25,042 nt of DNA from Clostridiales bacterium (GCA_029007575.1 JAQXIB010000111.1:1-25042), one strand, 5' to 3'; shown: positions 1-8,653, counted from the stretch's first letter. Notes: a model not told the origin generated them from the letters alone. Numbers and translations are program-made.

Positions 1-1311
1 TTTTACTAAGTCGGGCCGCTGCGTCGCAATGCCCCAGTTACATTTTCCGCTGTGACAGCTTCGGCAAAGATGACATCCCAACGCCAGCAGTGCCGCAGTT
101 GCAATATATACGGCATCCGCTCCGAGCGCGATCGCTTTGACGACATCGGCGCTGTTACGAATACTTCCGCCGACAACGATGGATACGTTGTTGCGGATTC
201 CCTCTTCTCTCAGCCGCTGATCCACACTTGCCAGCGCAAGCTCGATCGGAATACCGACATTATCCCGGATTCTGGTCGGCGCCGCGCCGGTTCCTCCGCG
301 GAAGCCATCGATGGCGATAATGTCCGCACCGCTTCTGGCAACGCCGCTTGCGATAGCCGCTACATTGTGCACTGCCGCAATTTTAACAATGACCGGCTTT
401 TTATAATCGGTCGCTTCTTTTAGAGAATAAACCAACTGCCGCAAATCCTCGATCGAATAAATATCATGATGCGGCGCGGGAGAAATCGCATCGGAGCCTT
501 CGGGGATCATTCGGGTCTTGGAAACGTCTCCGACAATTTTCGCTCCCGGCAGATGTCCGCCGATGCCCGGCTTAGCGCCCTGCCCCATTTTGATTTCCAC
601 TGCGGCGCCGGCTTCCAGATAATCCTTGTAAACGCCGAAACGTCCCGACGCCACCTGCACGATGGTATTGGCTCCGTATTGATAAAAATCCTGATGCAAT
701 CCGCCTTCGCCGGAATTGTAATAAATTCCCAGTTCCTGTGCGGCTCTTGCCAGACTCTCATGCGCATTATAACTGATGGAACCATACGACATAGCCGAAA
801 ACATCACCGGCATAGAAAGTTCCAACTGCGGCGGGAGATTATCGATGATTTTTCCGTCAGCATCCCGCTCGATCTTATTCGGTTTCTTTCCCAAAAAGGT
901 TTTGGTTTCCATCGGCTCTCTTAAAGGGTCAATCGACGGATTGGTCACCTGAGAAGCATTGATGAGTATTTTATCCCAATAGACCGGAAACGGTTTCGGA
1001 TTTCCCATCGAGGACAACAGTACACCGCCCGAATTGGCCTGACGGTAAACCTCCTGAATATTTTCTCCGGTCCAGTTGGCATTTTCTTTAAAGGTATGAT
1101 CGGTTTTCACTATTTTCAGCGCTCTGGTCGGACAAAGTGACACACAACGGTGGCAATTGACACACTTGCTTTCATCGCAGACCATTTTCCCAAGCTCTTC
1201 ATCATATCTATGCACTTCGTTTGCGCATTGCCGCTCACATGCACGGCAGGCGATACAACGATCCATATTCCGAATGACTTCATAATCCGGATATAAATAA
1301 TTCACAGCCAT
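1..1311 (-). CDS. Glutamate synthase, ferredoxin-domain + FMN synthase subunit (partial, 3' end off window)
   Basis: Central synthase subunit of a split, archaeal-type glutamate synthase. It makes glutamate from 2-oxoglutarate and ammonia delivered by the amidotransferase subunit. The 437 codons seen start MAVNYLYPDYEV. Two 4Fe-4S motifs lie near residues 18-28 (CIACRACERQC) and 46-57 (CVNCHRCVSLCP). The FMN-binding TIM barrel follows, with SGEGG, KMGQGAKPGIGG, DGFRGGTGAAPT and VGGSIRNS. At the window edge the segment CHLCRSCHSGKC carries cysteines of the enzyme's Fe-S cluster. The start ATG overlaps the stop of the upstream amidotransferase gene by one base (TAATG), so translation is probably coupled. 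The ferredoxin domain suggests electrons come through Fe-S proteins. The C-terminus and any gltB3-type gene lie outside the window. Family assignment is firm; the electron donor is inferred. Confidence 0.93.
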   Translation of the reverse strand, partial: MAVNYLYPDYEVIRNMDRCIACRACERQCANEVHRYDEELGKMVCDESKCVNCHRCVSLCPTRALKIVKTDHTFKENANWTGENIQEVYRQANSGGVLLSSMGNPKPFPVYWDKILINASQVTNPSIDPLREPMETKTFLGKKPNKIERDADGKIIDNLPPQLELSMPVMFSAMSYGSISYNAHESLARAAQELGIYYNSGEGGLHQDFYQYGANTIVQVASGRFGVYKDYLEAGAAVEIKMGQGAKPGIGGHLPGAKIVGDVSKTRMIPEGSDAISPAPHHDIYSIEDLRQLVYSLKEATDYKKPVIVKIAAVHNVAAIASGVARSGADIIAIDGFRGGTGAAPTRIRDNVGIPIELALASVDQRLREEGIRNNVSIVVGGSIRNSADVVKAIALGADAVYIATAALLALGCHLCRSCHSGKCNWGIATQRPDLVK

Positions 1312-2408
1312 TACAGATTAACCCCCTCGTTGAGCTTTACAATAACCGGCTCTCCGCCTTTTGGCGACCACAGCTTGTCTAAGTCCGGCTGAATTACACG
1401 AATTGCACACTCTTCACTGGCGATATACACCATATCGTCCTTTTCTCCGACGACCATGGAACGCAGCTTCAAGCGGTCATTCAATGCCATTAAGCCGCCG
1501 TTAAATCCAAGCAGGATCGAAAAAGGACCGGTAATCAGCAGACTGGAATAAGCGTTTCTCAAATAAGTCAGCATCTTTCGTTCTTCTTCCGATTTGCCGG
1601 CGATGGTTTCCCAGAAAGGCGCCGCAATCACATTTGCCATTTCGGTTAAAGATAGTCCTTGTTTTCTGACAAGATAGTCGACGATATAGGTAATGACCTC
1701 GGTATCGGTCTGTAAGGTACATTGATATCCGAACATTTCTATATAACGACGGTTGGCGTCATAGGACGAGATTTCTCCGTTATGTACGATGGAATATTCC
1801 AGCATCGCGAACGGATGCGCACCGCCCCACCATCCCGGAGTATTGGTCGGATACCGTCCGTGTGCCGTCCAGCTATATCCCTCATATTCTTCTAATCGGT
1901 AAAAATCCGCTACATCCTCCGGAAAACCGACCGCTTTGAAAACGCCCATATTTTTACCGCTGGAGAAAATGTATGCGCCTTGGATAGTGGTATTAACTTT
2001 AATTACGCTTCTAGCAACAAATTCCTGCTCATCCAAATGGCTTGCCGCCAGCTTTGTCGGCAGCGGATAGACAAAATAACGCCAAATCAATGGCTCATCT
2101 ACGATTTTCGGTGTTTTGCGAACCGGTATCTTGGAAAGGTTTACGATATCAAAATGGTGTTCCAGAAATTTTTCGCATTCCTCTTTTGCGGTATTGGTAT
2201 CATAAAAAACATGAAACGCATACAGATCTTTATATTGCGGGTAAATACCGTATCCTGCAAAACCTCCCCCCAGTCCGTTGGAACGATCATGCATCACCGA
2301 TATGGATTGCCGGATGGCTTCGCCGTTGATTAATTTTCCGCTTTTGGAAAAAATCCCCGAAATGGCACATCCCGACGGTATTCTGATTTGTCCCTCTTTT
2401 TGCAACAT
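1311..2408 (-). CDS. Glutamate synthase, glutamine amidotransferase (class II GATase) subunit
   Basis: First gene of the split glutamate synthase operon. It hydrolyses glutamine and passes ammonia to the synthase subunit encoded next. Class II GATase features are GCAISGIF (nucleophile region), DRSNGLGGGFAGYG, WTAHGRYPTNTPGWWGGAHPF and SIVHNGEISSYDANRRY. I chose the ATG at 2408 (365 aa) rather than the in-frame ATG at 2447 because AAGGAATGGAG lies just upstream of 2408. The candidate catalytic Cys is residue 14, not residue 2, so a short propeptide may be removed, as in Firmicute PurF; this is inference. The gene is transcribed from a consensus promoter through a leader attenuator and shares the TAATG overlap with the synthase gene. 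Confidence 0.92.
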   Translation of the reverse strand: MLQKEGQIRIPSGCAISGIFSKSGKLINGEAIRQSISVMHDRSNGLGGGFAGYGIYPQYKDLYAFHVFYDTNTAKEECEKFLEHHFDIVNLSKIPVRKTPKIVDEPLIWRYFVYPLPTKLAASHLDEQEFVARSVIKVNTTIQGAYIFSSGKNMGVFKAVGFPEDVADFYRLEEYEGYSWTAHGRYPTNTPGWWGGAHPFAMLEYSIVHNGEISSYDANRRYIEMFGYQCTLQTDTEVITYIVDYLVRKQGLSLTEMANVIAAPFWETIAGKSEEERKMLTYLRNAYSSLLITGPFSILLGFNGGLMALNDRLKLRSMVVGEKDDMVYIASEECAIRVIQPDLDKLWSPKGGEPVIVKLNEGVNL

Positions 2409-2480
2409 CAATCTCCATTCCTTTCTGAGCAAATAAAATATTTGCATTTTCTTTATATTATCTATGGATCATCAAAAAAT

Positions 2481-2541
2481 AAAGGCGTTCATTAAAAGAT
2501 ACCATACCTGACAGTATCCTTTAATGAACGCCTTTGTTCAT
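2481..2541 (-). promoter_or_regulatory. 5' attenuator of the glutamate synthase operon: AAAGGC hexaloop hairpin overlapping a terminator
   Basis: Read on the minus strand, AUGAAC (2541-2536), loop AAAGGC (2535-2530) and GUUCAU (2529-2524) form a 6-bp hairpin with a hexaloop that has A1 and G4. The loop and 3' arm also begin a terminator: 2535-2514 pairs with 2502-2481 (22 bp, one mismatch), followed by U-rich AUUUUUUGAU. The two structures exclude each other. Hexaloops with A1/G4 are the known target of ANTAR proteins, and an ANTAR gene is encoded at 8084-8653. A second upstream hexaloop hairpin, usual for this motif, is not visible because the promoter lies immediately upstream. Confidence 0.72.
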
Positions 2542-2549
2542 CTCTACAC

Positions 2550-2578
2550 ATTATAGTATAATCCATCAATTTTGTCAA
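2550..2578 (-). promoter_or_regulatory. Sigma-A promoter of the glutamate synthase operon
   Basis: On the minus strand, TTGACA (2578-2573), a 17-bp spacer and TATAAT (2555-2550) match the consensus exactly. Predicted transcription starts near 2543, so the RNA would begin almost exactly at the 5' arm of the hexaloop hairpin. Confidence 0.85.
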
Positions 2579-2697
2579 CAAAAATTATAACATTTTTTAC
2601 TTTTGTATTATCTTATAATAAAATCAAGATATTAAAATTATTTTATGTGATAATAGCACAAACATTTATTTTTTTCAAAAAAACTGCAAAAAAACGA

Positions 2698-2726
2698 TTG
2701 ACAAATCAATAACACAGGTTTATACT
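2698..2726 (+). promoter_or_regulatory. Sigma-A promoter of glnN
   Basis: TTGACA (2698-2703), 17-bp spacer, TATACT (2721-2726). An inverted repeat CACAG-N7-CTGTG (2713-2717/2725-2729) overlaps the -10 and might be an operator, though its arms are only 5 bp. Transcription would start around 2733. Confidence 0.8.
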
Positions 2727-2736
2727 GTGGTCATCA

Positions 2737-2780
2737 ACAGCAAAGGCGCTGTGGGATTTGTTCCCGCAGCGTCTTTTTTG
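2737..2780 (+). promoter_or_regulatory. 5' attenuator of glnN: AAAGGC hexaloop hairpin overlapping a terminator
   Basis: ACAGC (2737-2741), loop AAAGGC (2742-2747) and GCTGT (2748-2752) form a hexaloop hairpin with the same loop sequence as the glutamate synthase leader. Its loop and 3' arm are reused in a terminator: 2744-2756 pairs with 2762-2774 (13 bp including wobbles), followed by T6 and a second T-run. The arrangement implies a choice between ANTAR-bound hairpin (readthrough) and terminator. A further 9-bp stem (2799-2807/2821-2829) lies between this attenuator and the gene. Confidence 0.75.
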
Positions 2781-2878
2781 TTTTTTATTTTGTTGGATAA
2801 AAGCCAACTGCCGCAGCAAATTGGCTTTTCAGGTTTCATTTAAATAATATGATAAACTGCGGAGAAATGGAGATCGCA

Positions 2879-4966
2879 ATGCAAAAAGTAACAGAATTAT
2901 TCGGAAGCATGGTATTCAATGACACCGTGATGCGGGAAAAACTCCCGAAAAACACCTATACGGCGTTGAAACAAACCATCAAAGAGGGAAAAAGCTTGGA
3001 TATTTCCCTGGCAAATGTTGTTGCACATGCTATGAAGGACTGGGCGATTGAAAAAGGAGCAACCCATTTTACGCACTGGTTCCAGCCAATGACCGGGATT
3101 ACCGCCGAAAAACACGACAGTTTTATTTCACCCACCGATGACGGCAGAGTAATTATGGAATTCTCCGGAAAAGAACTTGTGAAAGGAGAACCGGACGCTT
3201 CCTCTTTCCCGAACGGAGGATTGCGCGCAACCTTTGAAGCAAGAGGTTATACCGCATGGGATCCGACTTCCTATGCTTTCATTAAAGATAACACCTTATG
3301 TATCCCCACGGCTTTCTGTTCTTACAGCGGCGAGGCGCTGGACAAAAAGACGCCGTTGCTGCGTTCGATGGAGGTCATTAATGAGCAGGCACTGCGTATT
3401 TTAAAATTGTTTAACAGCGATGCGACCAGCGTAAAAACAACGGTCGGACCGGAGCAGGAATATTTCCTGATAGACCGTGACCTTTATAACCAAAGAAAAG
3501 ATTTGGTTTTCTGCGGAAGAACATTGTTCGGTGCGCCCGCTCCGAAAGGTCAAGAACTGGAAGACCATTATTTCGGCGTCATCAAACCCCGTGTATCTGC
3601 GTTTATGAAGGAATTGGATGAGGAGCTCTGGAAGCTCGGCATTCTGGCGAAAACCAAACATAACGAAGTGGCTCCTTCCCAGCACGAACTGGCTCCTATT
3701 TTTTCCACGACCAACATCGCAGCTGACCACAACCAGCTGACTATGGAAGTGATGAAAAAAGTTGCAAAGAAACACGGTTTAGCTTGCTTGCTGCATGAAA
3801 AACCGTTCGACGGCATCAACGGCTCCGGTAAACACAACAACTGGTCCATTACCACCAATACCGGCGTAAACCTTTTGGAGCCGGGCAAATCTCCTTATGA
3901 AAATGCGCAATTCTTATTGTTCCTGTCTGCCGTGATCAAAGCGGTTGATGAATATCAGGATCTGCTGCGTGTATCTGTTGCAAGTGCCGGAAACGACCAT
4001 CGTTTAGGTGCAAATGAGGCACCGCCTGCCATTATTTCCATGTTCCTCGGCGACGAGCTGACCGAAATTTTGGAGGCAATTGAATCCGGAACTGCTTACG
4101 ACGGCAAAAAAGCCGGTTTGATGGAGATCGGCGTTCATGTTCTGCCTGATTTCCCAAAAGATACCACCGACCGTAACCGTACTTCCCCATTTGCTTTCAC
4201 CGGCAACAAATTTGAGTTCCGTATGCTTGGTTCTGCTCTTTCTATTTCCGGTCCCAACATCGTTTTGAACACGATCGTAGCAGAAGAATTGGAACAGTTT
4301 GCCGACGTTTTGGAAAAAGCAGATGATTTCCATGCTGCTCTGAACGAGTTGGTGAAAAAGACGATCAAGGAACACAAACGCATTATCTTTAACGGAGACG
4401 GATATTCAAAAGCTTGGGAAGCAGAAGCGGAAAAACGTGGCTTGCTGAATCTGAAAACAACAGTAGATGCTTTGCCGACCTTCATTGCTCCGAAGAATGT
4501 TGCATTGTTTACTAAGCACAAAATATTCACCGAAGCCGAAATGCACTCCCGTTATGAGATCTTAATGGAAAACTACTGCAAGATTTTACATATTGAAGCG
4601 CTTACGATGCTGGAAATGGCAAAACAGGAATTACTGCCTGCTGCCAGCAAATACATCAATGTACTCAGCAATACCGCAAATGCGAAAAAGGCACTTTGCG
4701 CAACGGTAAACTGCACCTTTGAAAGCGAATTAGTATGTAAGCTATCCGATCTTTGCGCGGATATGTATCAAAAAACAACTGCTTTGGAAGAAGCTGTCAA
4801 AAAGGCAGAAACCTATTCCGACGCAACTGAAATGGGCGTGTTCTACAAAGATACTGTTCTTTCCGCAATGGCAGACTTGAGAGCGGTCGCAGATCAAATC
4901 GAACCGTTGATTGCAAGAGAACACTTACCCTATCCTACTTACGGAGATATGCTGTTTAGCGTATGA
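2879..4966 (+). CDS. glnN: Glutamine synthetase type III
   Basis: ATP-dependent synthesis of glutamine from glutamate and ammonia by the large (about 700 aa) GSIII class. The chosen start gives 695 aa. Visible family motifs are [13 protein letters not shown]-like [64 protein letters not shown] and [10 protein letters not shown]. The ATG at 2879 has GGAG six bases upstream; an in-frame ATG at 2867 sits too close to its GGAG, and 2849 has no SD. The gene is divergent from the glutamate synthase operon and has its own promoter and attenuator. It coexists with a type I enzyme at 8698-10014, so the strain has at least two glutamine synthetases. Assignment is secure; regulation by the ANTAR protein is inferred. 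Confidence 0.96.
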   Translation: MQKVTELFGSMVFNDTVMREKLPKNTYTALKQTIKEGKSLDISLANVVAHAMKDWAIEKGATHFTHWFQPMTGITAEKHDSFISPTDDGRVIMEFSGKELVKGEPDASSFPNGGLRATFEARGYTAWDPTSYAFIKDNTLCIPTAFCSYSGEALDKKTPLLRSMEVINEQALRILKLFNSDATSVKTTVGPEQEYFLIDRDLYNQRKDLVFCGRTLFGAPAPKGQELEDHYFGVIKPRVSAFMKELDEELWKLGILAKTKHNEVAPSQHELAPIFSTTNIAADHNQLTMEVMKKVAKKHGLACLLHEKPFDGINGSGKHNNWSITTNTGVNLLEPGKSPYENAQFLLFLSAVIKAVDEYQDLLRVSVASAGNDHRLGANEAPPAIISMFLGDELTEILEAIESGTAYDGKKAGLMEIGVHVLPDFPKDTTDRNRTSPFAFTGNKFEFRMLGSALSISGPNIVLNTIVAEELEQFADVLEKADDFHAALNELVKKTIKEHKRIIFNGDGYSKAWEAEAEKRGLLNLKTTVDALPTFIAPKNVALFTKHKIFTEAEMHSRYEILMENYCKILHIEALTMLEMAKQELLPAASKYINVLSNTANAKKALCATVNCTFESELVCKLSDLCADMYQKTTALEEAVKKAETYSDATEMGVFYKDTVLSAMADLRAVADQIEPLIAREHLPYPTYGDMLFSV

Positions 4967-5047
4967 TCCATGATTCACGGGATAGATAATCGGGTACGGC
5001 AATGTGCTTGATTATTTATCATATATTTGCCATCATCCATCTCTTTG

Positions 5048-5079
5048 GCGCCGTACAGAATCTGTACGGCGCACTTTTT
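5048..5079 (+). terminator. Intrinsic terminator after glnN
   Basis: Perfect 11-bp stem (5048-5058/5062-5072, GCGCCGTACAG with its complement) with a 3-base AAT loop, followed by T5. Confidence 0.88.
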
Positions 5080-5129
5080 ATGCAATTTTTTTTCAATAAC
5101 GTGTTATATCCGAAATAATCCGCCCATAA

Positions 5130-5135
5130 TATAAT
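5130..5135 (+). promoter_or_regulatory. Probable -10 element of ldh
   Basis: TATAAT about 30 bases before the ldh start, with no convincing -35 hexamer. A small inverted repeat ATAAC-GT-GTTAT (5096-5107) lies where an activator or repressor could bind. It does not fit the Rex operator consensus well. Confidence 0.4.
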
Positions 5136-5165
5136 AAATGTCTATGGAAAGGATGGATCATATAC

Positions 5166-6134
5166 ATGTCAAATGAAAACAGAAAAGTAGTTCTGATCGG
5201 TACCGGAATGGTGGGAATGAGTTACGCTTACGCGCTGCTCAATCAAGCAGCCTGTGATGAGTTGGTTTTGATTGATATCGACAAAGAACGCGCCAACGGA
5301 GAAGCGATGGACCTCAATCATGGACTTGCCTTTTCCACCGGAAACATGAAAATTTATGCCGGAGAATATGCGGATTGCGCTAATGCCGATATTGTCACCA
5401 TTTGTGCGGGAGTGGCGCAAAAACCGGGTGAATCCAGAACCGATCTTTTACAGCGAAACGCACAGGTTTTTCGATCTATTATTGAACCGGTTACCGCCTC
5501 CGGATTTCAAGGCATTTTTTTAATCGCAACCAATCCTGTAGACATCATGTCTCACATCGCACTCACCTTGTCCGGATTTCCCGCCAAACGAGTATTTGGA
5601 AGCGGCACGACTTTGGACACCGCACGGCTGCGTTATCTGTTGGGACAGTATTTTTCAGTAGATCCACGCAATATCCATGCTTATGTATTCGGAGAACATG
5701 GTGAAACAGAATTCGTGCCATGGTCGCAGGCTATGATGGCAACAAAACCGATACTGGAGTTTTGCCAAGAATCCGACGGACATTTTTGTCAGGAAGAAAT
5801 GGAAAAAATCGGGTTGGAGGTCAAAGATGCCGCTCAAAAAATCATCCAAGCCAAAAAGGCAACCTATTATGGTATCGGAATGTCTTTGGTGCGCATTACC
5901 AAAGCAATTTTCGGCAATGAAAACAGCGTACTGACGCTTTCTGTCATGTTAAACGGAGAATATCACCAGCACGATGTTTATGTCGGTGTACCCTGCATTG
6001 TCAACCGGGATGGAATCGCCGGTATCCTTCCCCTCTCGCTGACCGATGCAGAACAGCAAAAGCTGCAGCATTCCTGCGATACACTGCGTGAACTTTACGG
6101 TGCATTAAATCTATTTGGAAATCATTTACAATAA
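5166..6134 (+). CDS. ldh: L-lactate dehydrogenase
   Basis: NAD-dependent reduction of pyruvate to L-lactate in the cytoplasm, regenerating NAD+ in fermentation. The 322-aa length is normal for the family. The Rossmann motif GTGMVG is at residues 12-17, with the NAD-selective Asp37 in LVLIDID. The substrate loop reads AQKPGESR: Gln at the specificity position favours lactate over malate dehydrogenase, which has Arg. ATNPVDIMSH, DTARLRYLLG (substrate Arg) and the catalytic His in FGEHGETE are all present. SD AAAGGATGG precedes the ATG. It is flanked upstream by the glnN terminator and seems to be a single gene or to run into the surface-protein gene, as I see no clear terminator between them. 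Confidence 0.96.
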   Translation: MSNENRKVVLIGTGMVGMSYAYALLNQAACDELVLIDIDKERANGEAMDLNHGLAFSTGNMKIYAGEYADCANADIVTICAGVAQKPGESRTDLLQRNAQVFRSIIEPVTASGFQGIFLIATNPVDIMSHIALTLSGFPAKRVFGSGTTLDTARLRYLLGQYFSVDPRNIHAYVFGEHGETEFVPWSQAMMATKPILEFCQESDGHFCQEEMEKIGLEVKDAAQKIIQAKKATYYGIGMSLVRITKAIFGNENSVLTLSVMLNGEYHQHDVYVGVPCIVNRDGIAGILPLSLTDAEQQKLQHSCDTLRELYGALNLFGNHLQ

Positions 6135-6226
6135 AAATGATATTTTTTGTATTTTGTGACTGTGATGTGACTATGGCGTTTTATGATAAAAGTATTAACA
6201 AATATATGAAAAGGAGTTGCTGAATC

Positions 6227-8005
6227 ATGAAATTCAGAAATGTTATCGCACTGCTGTTATCCGTTTTTGTGCTTACATCTGTAATTGGCATCCATGCATT
6301 TGCCGAAGAAGGCACAGATGTTGCAAAAATCGGTACACAAGTTTATTCTTCTCTGAGTGAAGCAATCAATGAGGCGCAGGACGGAGATACCATCACTTTG
6401 CTCAAGGACTGTTCTTTTGACTGGAATGCCGCTTATCGTTTCGAAAAAAGTTTAACTTTTACCGGCAATTATACTATGACAACCAATACCTATGGTTTTT
6501 ATATCACACCGGGAAAAACGATAAAATTGGATGGTTCCAAACTGAATATGGTAAACATTTCCTATTCCCATAACGGTGATTCGCAGGTAAATTGGACTGC
6601 CATCATCATGGGCACAGGCTCTAAGCTTCTGCTGGATAACGAAGCGCAATTATCTATCTCGGGCGGCAATGCCGAAGCGGCAATACAAGGTATTTCAACT
6701 TGCGGGAACACCGAAATCACCTTAGACAACACATCAAAAATTTATGCAAAAGATTGCGGAGAAGACGCTTTTGAACGCGTAAGCAATGACCTCAACACCA
6801 AAGACAAAATCAATCTGTTTAATCATTCCGAAATCGAAGTAGATCATTGCAGAGGTGCTTTCATCCACACCTTTGACATTACCGTTAACAAATCCGTTAT
6901 CGATGTTCACGATTGTACCGGTAACGCTTCCAACGGAAGCAACTTTTATATTACCGACTCAACGGTATCTTTTATTAACAGCGGCGCACACGGAATTTCC
7001 GCTGCCGAACTCATCATTGACCATTCGACCGTTACCTCCGATAAAAACGGAGCAAACGGAATCACTGTCAGCGGAAAAATGGAAATCAAAAACTATTCCA
7101 AAGTAGAAGTTGCCGAAAACAAATGCAGTATCTCAAGCAAATGGACTCATCCGGGAGCTTTGGTTGTAAAATCCGGCGGAACCATTGACAAAACCTGTGA
7201 TGTTCGCATTATTTACAATCAAGGTTCGGGCATCAGCGTATTGGGCGGAACCCTGACTATGGATGCAGGAGTTGTTTCCAAAAACGTTGCCGAAAAGCTC
7301 ACGATCGGCGGAGGAGTTTACAATAAAGGAACCTTTATCATGAACACCGGCGTTTCCATTTATGATAATGACGCTTCCGTTGCCGGCGATGACCTTTACA
7401 ACGAGCCCGAAGCCACCTTTACCTTACAGGACACCGATACCATGAACGTAACTGACCCGCAATCCTCTGTTGACATCACCGGATGGTTCTATGACGGCAA
7501 GAAAAACGCAGAAGAAACACCGCGCTGGAACGTGACCGAGAAGCCCTACTATTATGAGGAAAGCACCGAATTTACCGGTATTTCTCAATTGACTGCGCTG
7601 AAGGCTGCCCATCCGCTGGAAAAATACACTGTCACCGTCAATTATCTTGACAAGGCCACCAACAAAACAATTGCGGAGTCTCATACTTTCACCGATTACG
7701 AAGGTGAAAAATACGATGTGACCGCCTATGATAAAATCAAAATAGAAAAATATAATTACGACTCCACAACCGGAGACAAACTATCCGATGTTTTGGACAA
7801 AGATAAAATCATTAACGTATGGTATTCCGCAGTGGTAGACATCGAAGATCCGGAACTCCCGCTGGTGAATCCTGACATCAATAATAAGAAAGACAATAAT
7901 CTTGTAGAAACCGGAGACAGCGCCAATATCGCATTAGGTTTATTACTGTTTGCTCTTTCCTTTGCAGCTATGACATCGCTTGTCCGTAAAAAGAAAAATC
8001 GCTAA
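6227..8005 (+). CDS. Secreted beta-helix cell-wall protein with MucBP-like domain and sortase-type C-terminus
   Basis: A 592-aa exported surface protein of unknown ligand. Residues 1-25 are a signal peptide (charged start, hydrophobic core, HAFA cleavage region). Residues of about 30-400 have repeated short strand/turn patterns such as GGVYNKGTFIMNTGVSIYDN, typical of a right-handed parallel beta-helix. About 455-535 resembles a MucBP/beta-grasp repeat (YTVTVNYLDKATNKTIAESH, ending INVWYS). The C-terminus has LVETG (559-563), a hydrophobic helix and a RKKKNR tail. This is the architecture of a sortase substrate, but with LVETG in place of LPxTG. SD AAAAGGAG lies 10 bases before the ATG. It may mediate adhesion or polysaccharide binding; the specific role is unknown. 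Confidence 0.8.
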   Translation: MKFRNVIALLLSVFVLTSVIGIHAFAEEGTDVAKIGTQVYSSLSEAINEAQDGDTITLLKDCSFDWNAAYRFEKSLTFTGNYTMTTNTYGFYITPGKTIKLDGSKLNMVNISYSHNGDSQVNWTAIIMGTGSKLLLDNEAQLSISGGNAEAAIQGISTCGNTEITLDNTSKIYAKDCGEDAFERVSNDLNTKDKINLFNHSEIEVDHCRGAFIHTFDITVNKSVIDVHDCTGNASNGSNFYITDSTVSFINSGAHGISAAELIIDHSTVTSDKNGANGITVSGKMEIKNYSKVEVAENKCSISSKWTHPGALVVKSGGTIDKTCDVRIIYNQGSGISVLGGTLTMDAGVVSKNVAEKLTIGGGVYNKGTFIMNTGVSIYDNDASVAGDDLYNEPEATFTLQDTDTMNVTDPQSSVDITGWFYDGKKNAEETPRWNVTEKPYYYEESTEFTGISQLTALKAAHPLEKYTVTVNYLDKATNKTIAESHTFTDYEGEKYDVTAYDKIKIEKYNYDSTTGDKLSDVLDKDKIINVWYSAVVDIEDPELPLVNPDINNKKDNNLVETGDSANIALGLLLFALSFAAMTSLVRKKKNR

Positions 8006-8026
8006 ATGATCACAAAATAAAACCAT

Positions 8027-8076
8027 AAAATAAGCGCCGGATGCCTCTTTTTTTCGAGGCGTCCGGCGCTTATTTT
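8027..8076. terminator. Strong bidirectional terminator
   Basis: A 21-bp stem with one mismatch (8027-8047/8056-8076) around an 8-base loop. T-rich sequence follows on both strands. It separates the convergent surface-protein gene (plus) and the ANTAR gene (minus). Confidence 0.9.
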
Positions 8077-8083
8077 ATACCTT

Positions 8084-8653
8084 TTACCGATCATAATGGT
8101 TGAGAATGTACTCCGCTACTTCTTTCCGAGTCATCCGATAATCCATTGCTTGCTTTTCAATCTGCCGATGGGCCTGTGATTCAGTCAGACCCTGACATTC
8201 TATCAACACGCATTTCGCGCGATCCACTAATTTGATTTCTTCAATTTTGCTATGTAATTTATCATTTTCCCGCTTTAATCCCAACATTCGGCGCCGTGAT
8301 GCTTCCAACAATTTGAGCGATTGGAAAAACAACTGCCGATTCATCGGTTTCGGCAATACAAACACACCGAAATCCTCTACCTTCTCCGAAACCTCATCAG
8401 CATATTCCGCTCCGACCACCAGCAAAACCCCTGCCGCTGTCGTTTCTGCAATGTTTTGTGACAACTCCCGTCCGAACTCGTCAGATAAAGGCGTGTTGAT
8501 GATAACCACATCAAAAATACTATCCAACAAAATCCGCCGTGCCTGTCCCCCGTTCTCCACGGTCATGATCTGCGACGGATGATAGGTTTGCAGCAAATCG
8601 GTAAAAAAAGTCGACGCTTTTTGACTGCTGGAAACCACTAAAACATTATCCAC
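8084..8653 (-). CDS. ANTAR-domain antitermination regulator with degenerate receiver (NitR/GlnR-like)
   Basis: RNA-binding transcription antiterminator, 189 aa. Residues 1-120 have a receiver-like fold. The usual phospho-acceptor Asp is Asn53 (VVIINTPL) and the N-terminal acidic pair is SS (VVSSSQK), so phosphorylation is unlikely; the VLPKP lysine motif remains. A short helix links to the ANTAR domain (about 128-189: VDRAKCVLIE, AHRQIEKQAMDYRMTRKEVAEYIL), which binds hexaloop RNA hairpins. It starts with GTG after AAGGGGTGG, 44 bases downstream of glnA and apparently in its operon. A glnA-ANTAR pair (nitR, also called glnR) is known from solventogenic clostridia. The likely targets here are the two AAAGGC attenuators at 2481-2541 and 2737-2780. 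No partner histidine kinase is in the window. Confidence 0.88.
   Translation of the reverse strand: MDNVLVVSSSQKASTFFTDLLQTYHPSQIMTVENGGQARRILLDSIFDVVIINTPLSDEFGRELSQNIAETTAAGVLLVVGAEYADEVSEKVEDFGVFVLPKPMNRQLFFQSLKLLEASRRRMLGLKRENDKLHSKIEEIKLVDRAKCVLIECQGLTESQAHRQIEKQAMDYRMTRKEVAEYILNHYDR

Noticed and set aside
2799..2829. CCGCAGC (2811-2817) repeating the terminator's 3' arm as an alternative partner in the glnN leader
   Set aside because: It is transcribed after the terminator, so it cannot influence the termination decision. Probably chance or a stability hairpin.
5096..5107. Rex (NADH-responsive) operator before ldh
   Set aside because: The repeat ATAAC-GT-GTTAT has the wrong arms and spacing for the TTGTTAA-N4-TTAACAA type consensus.
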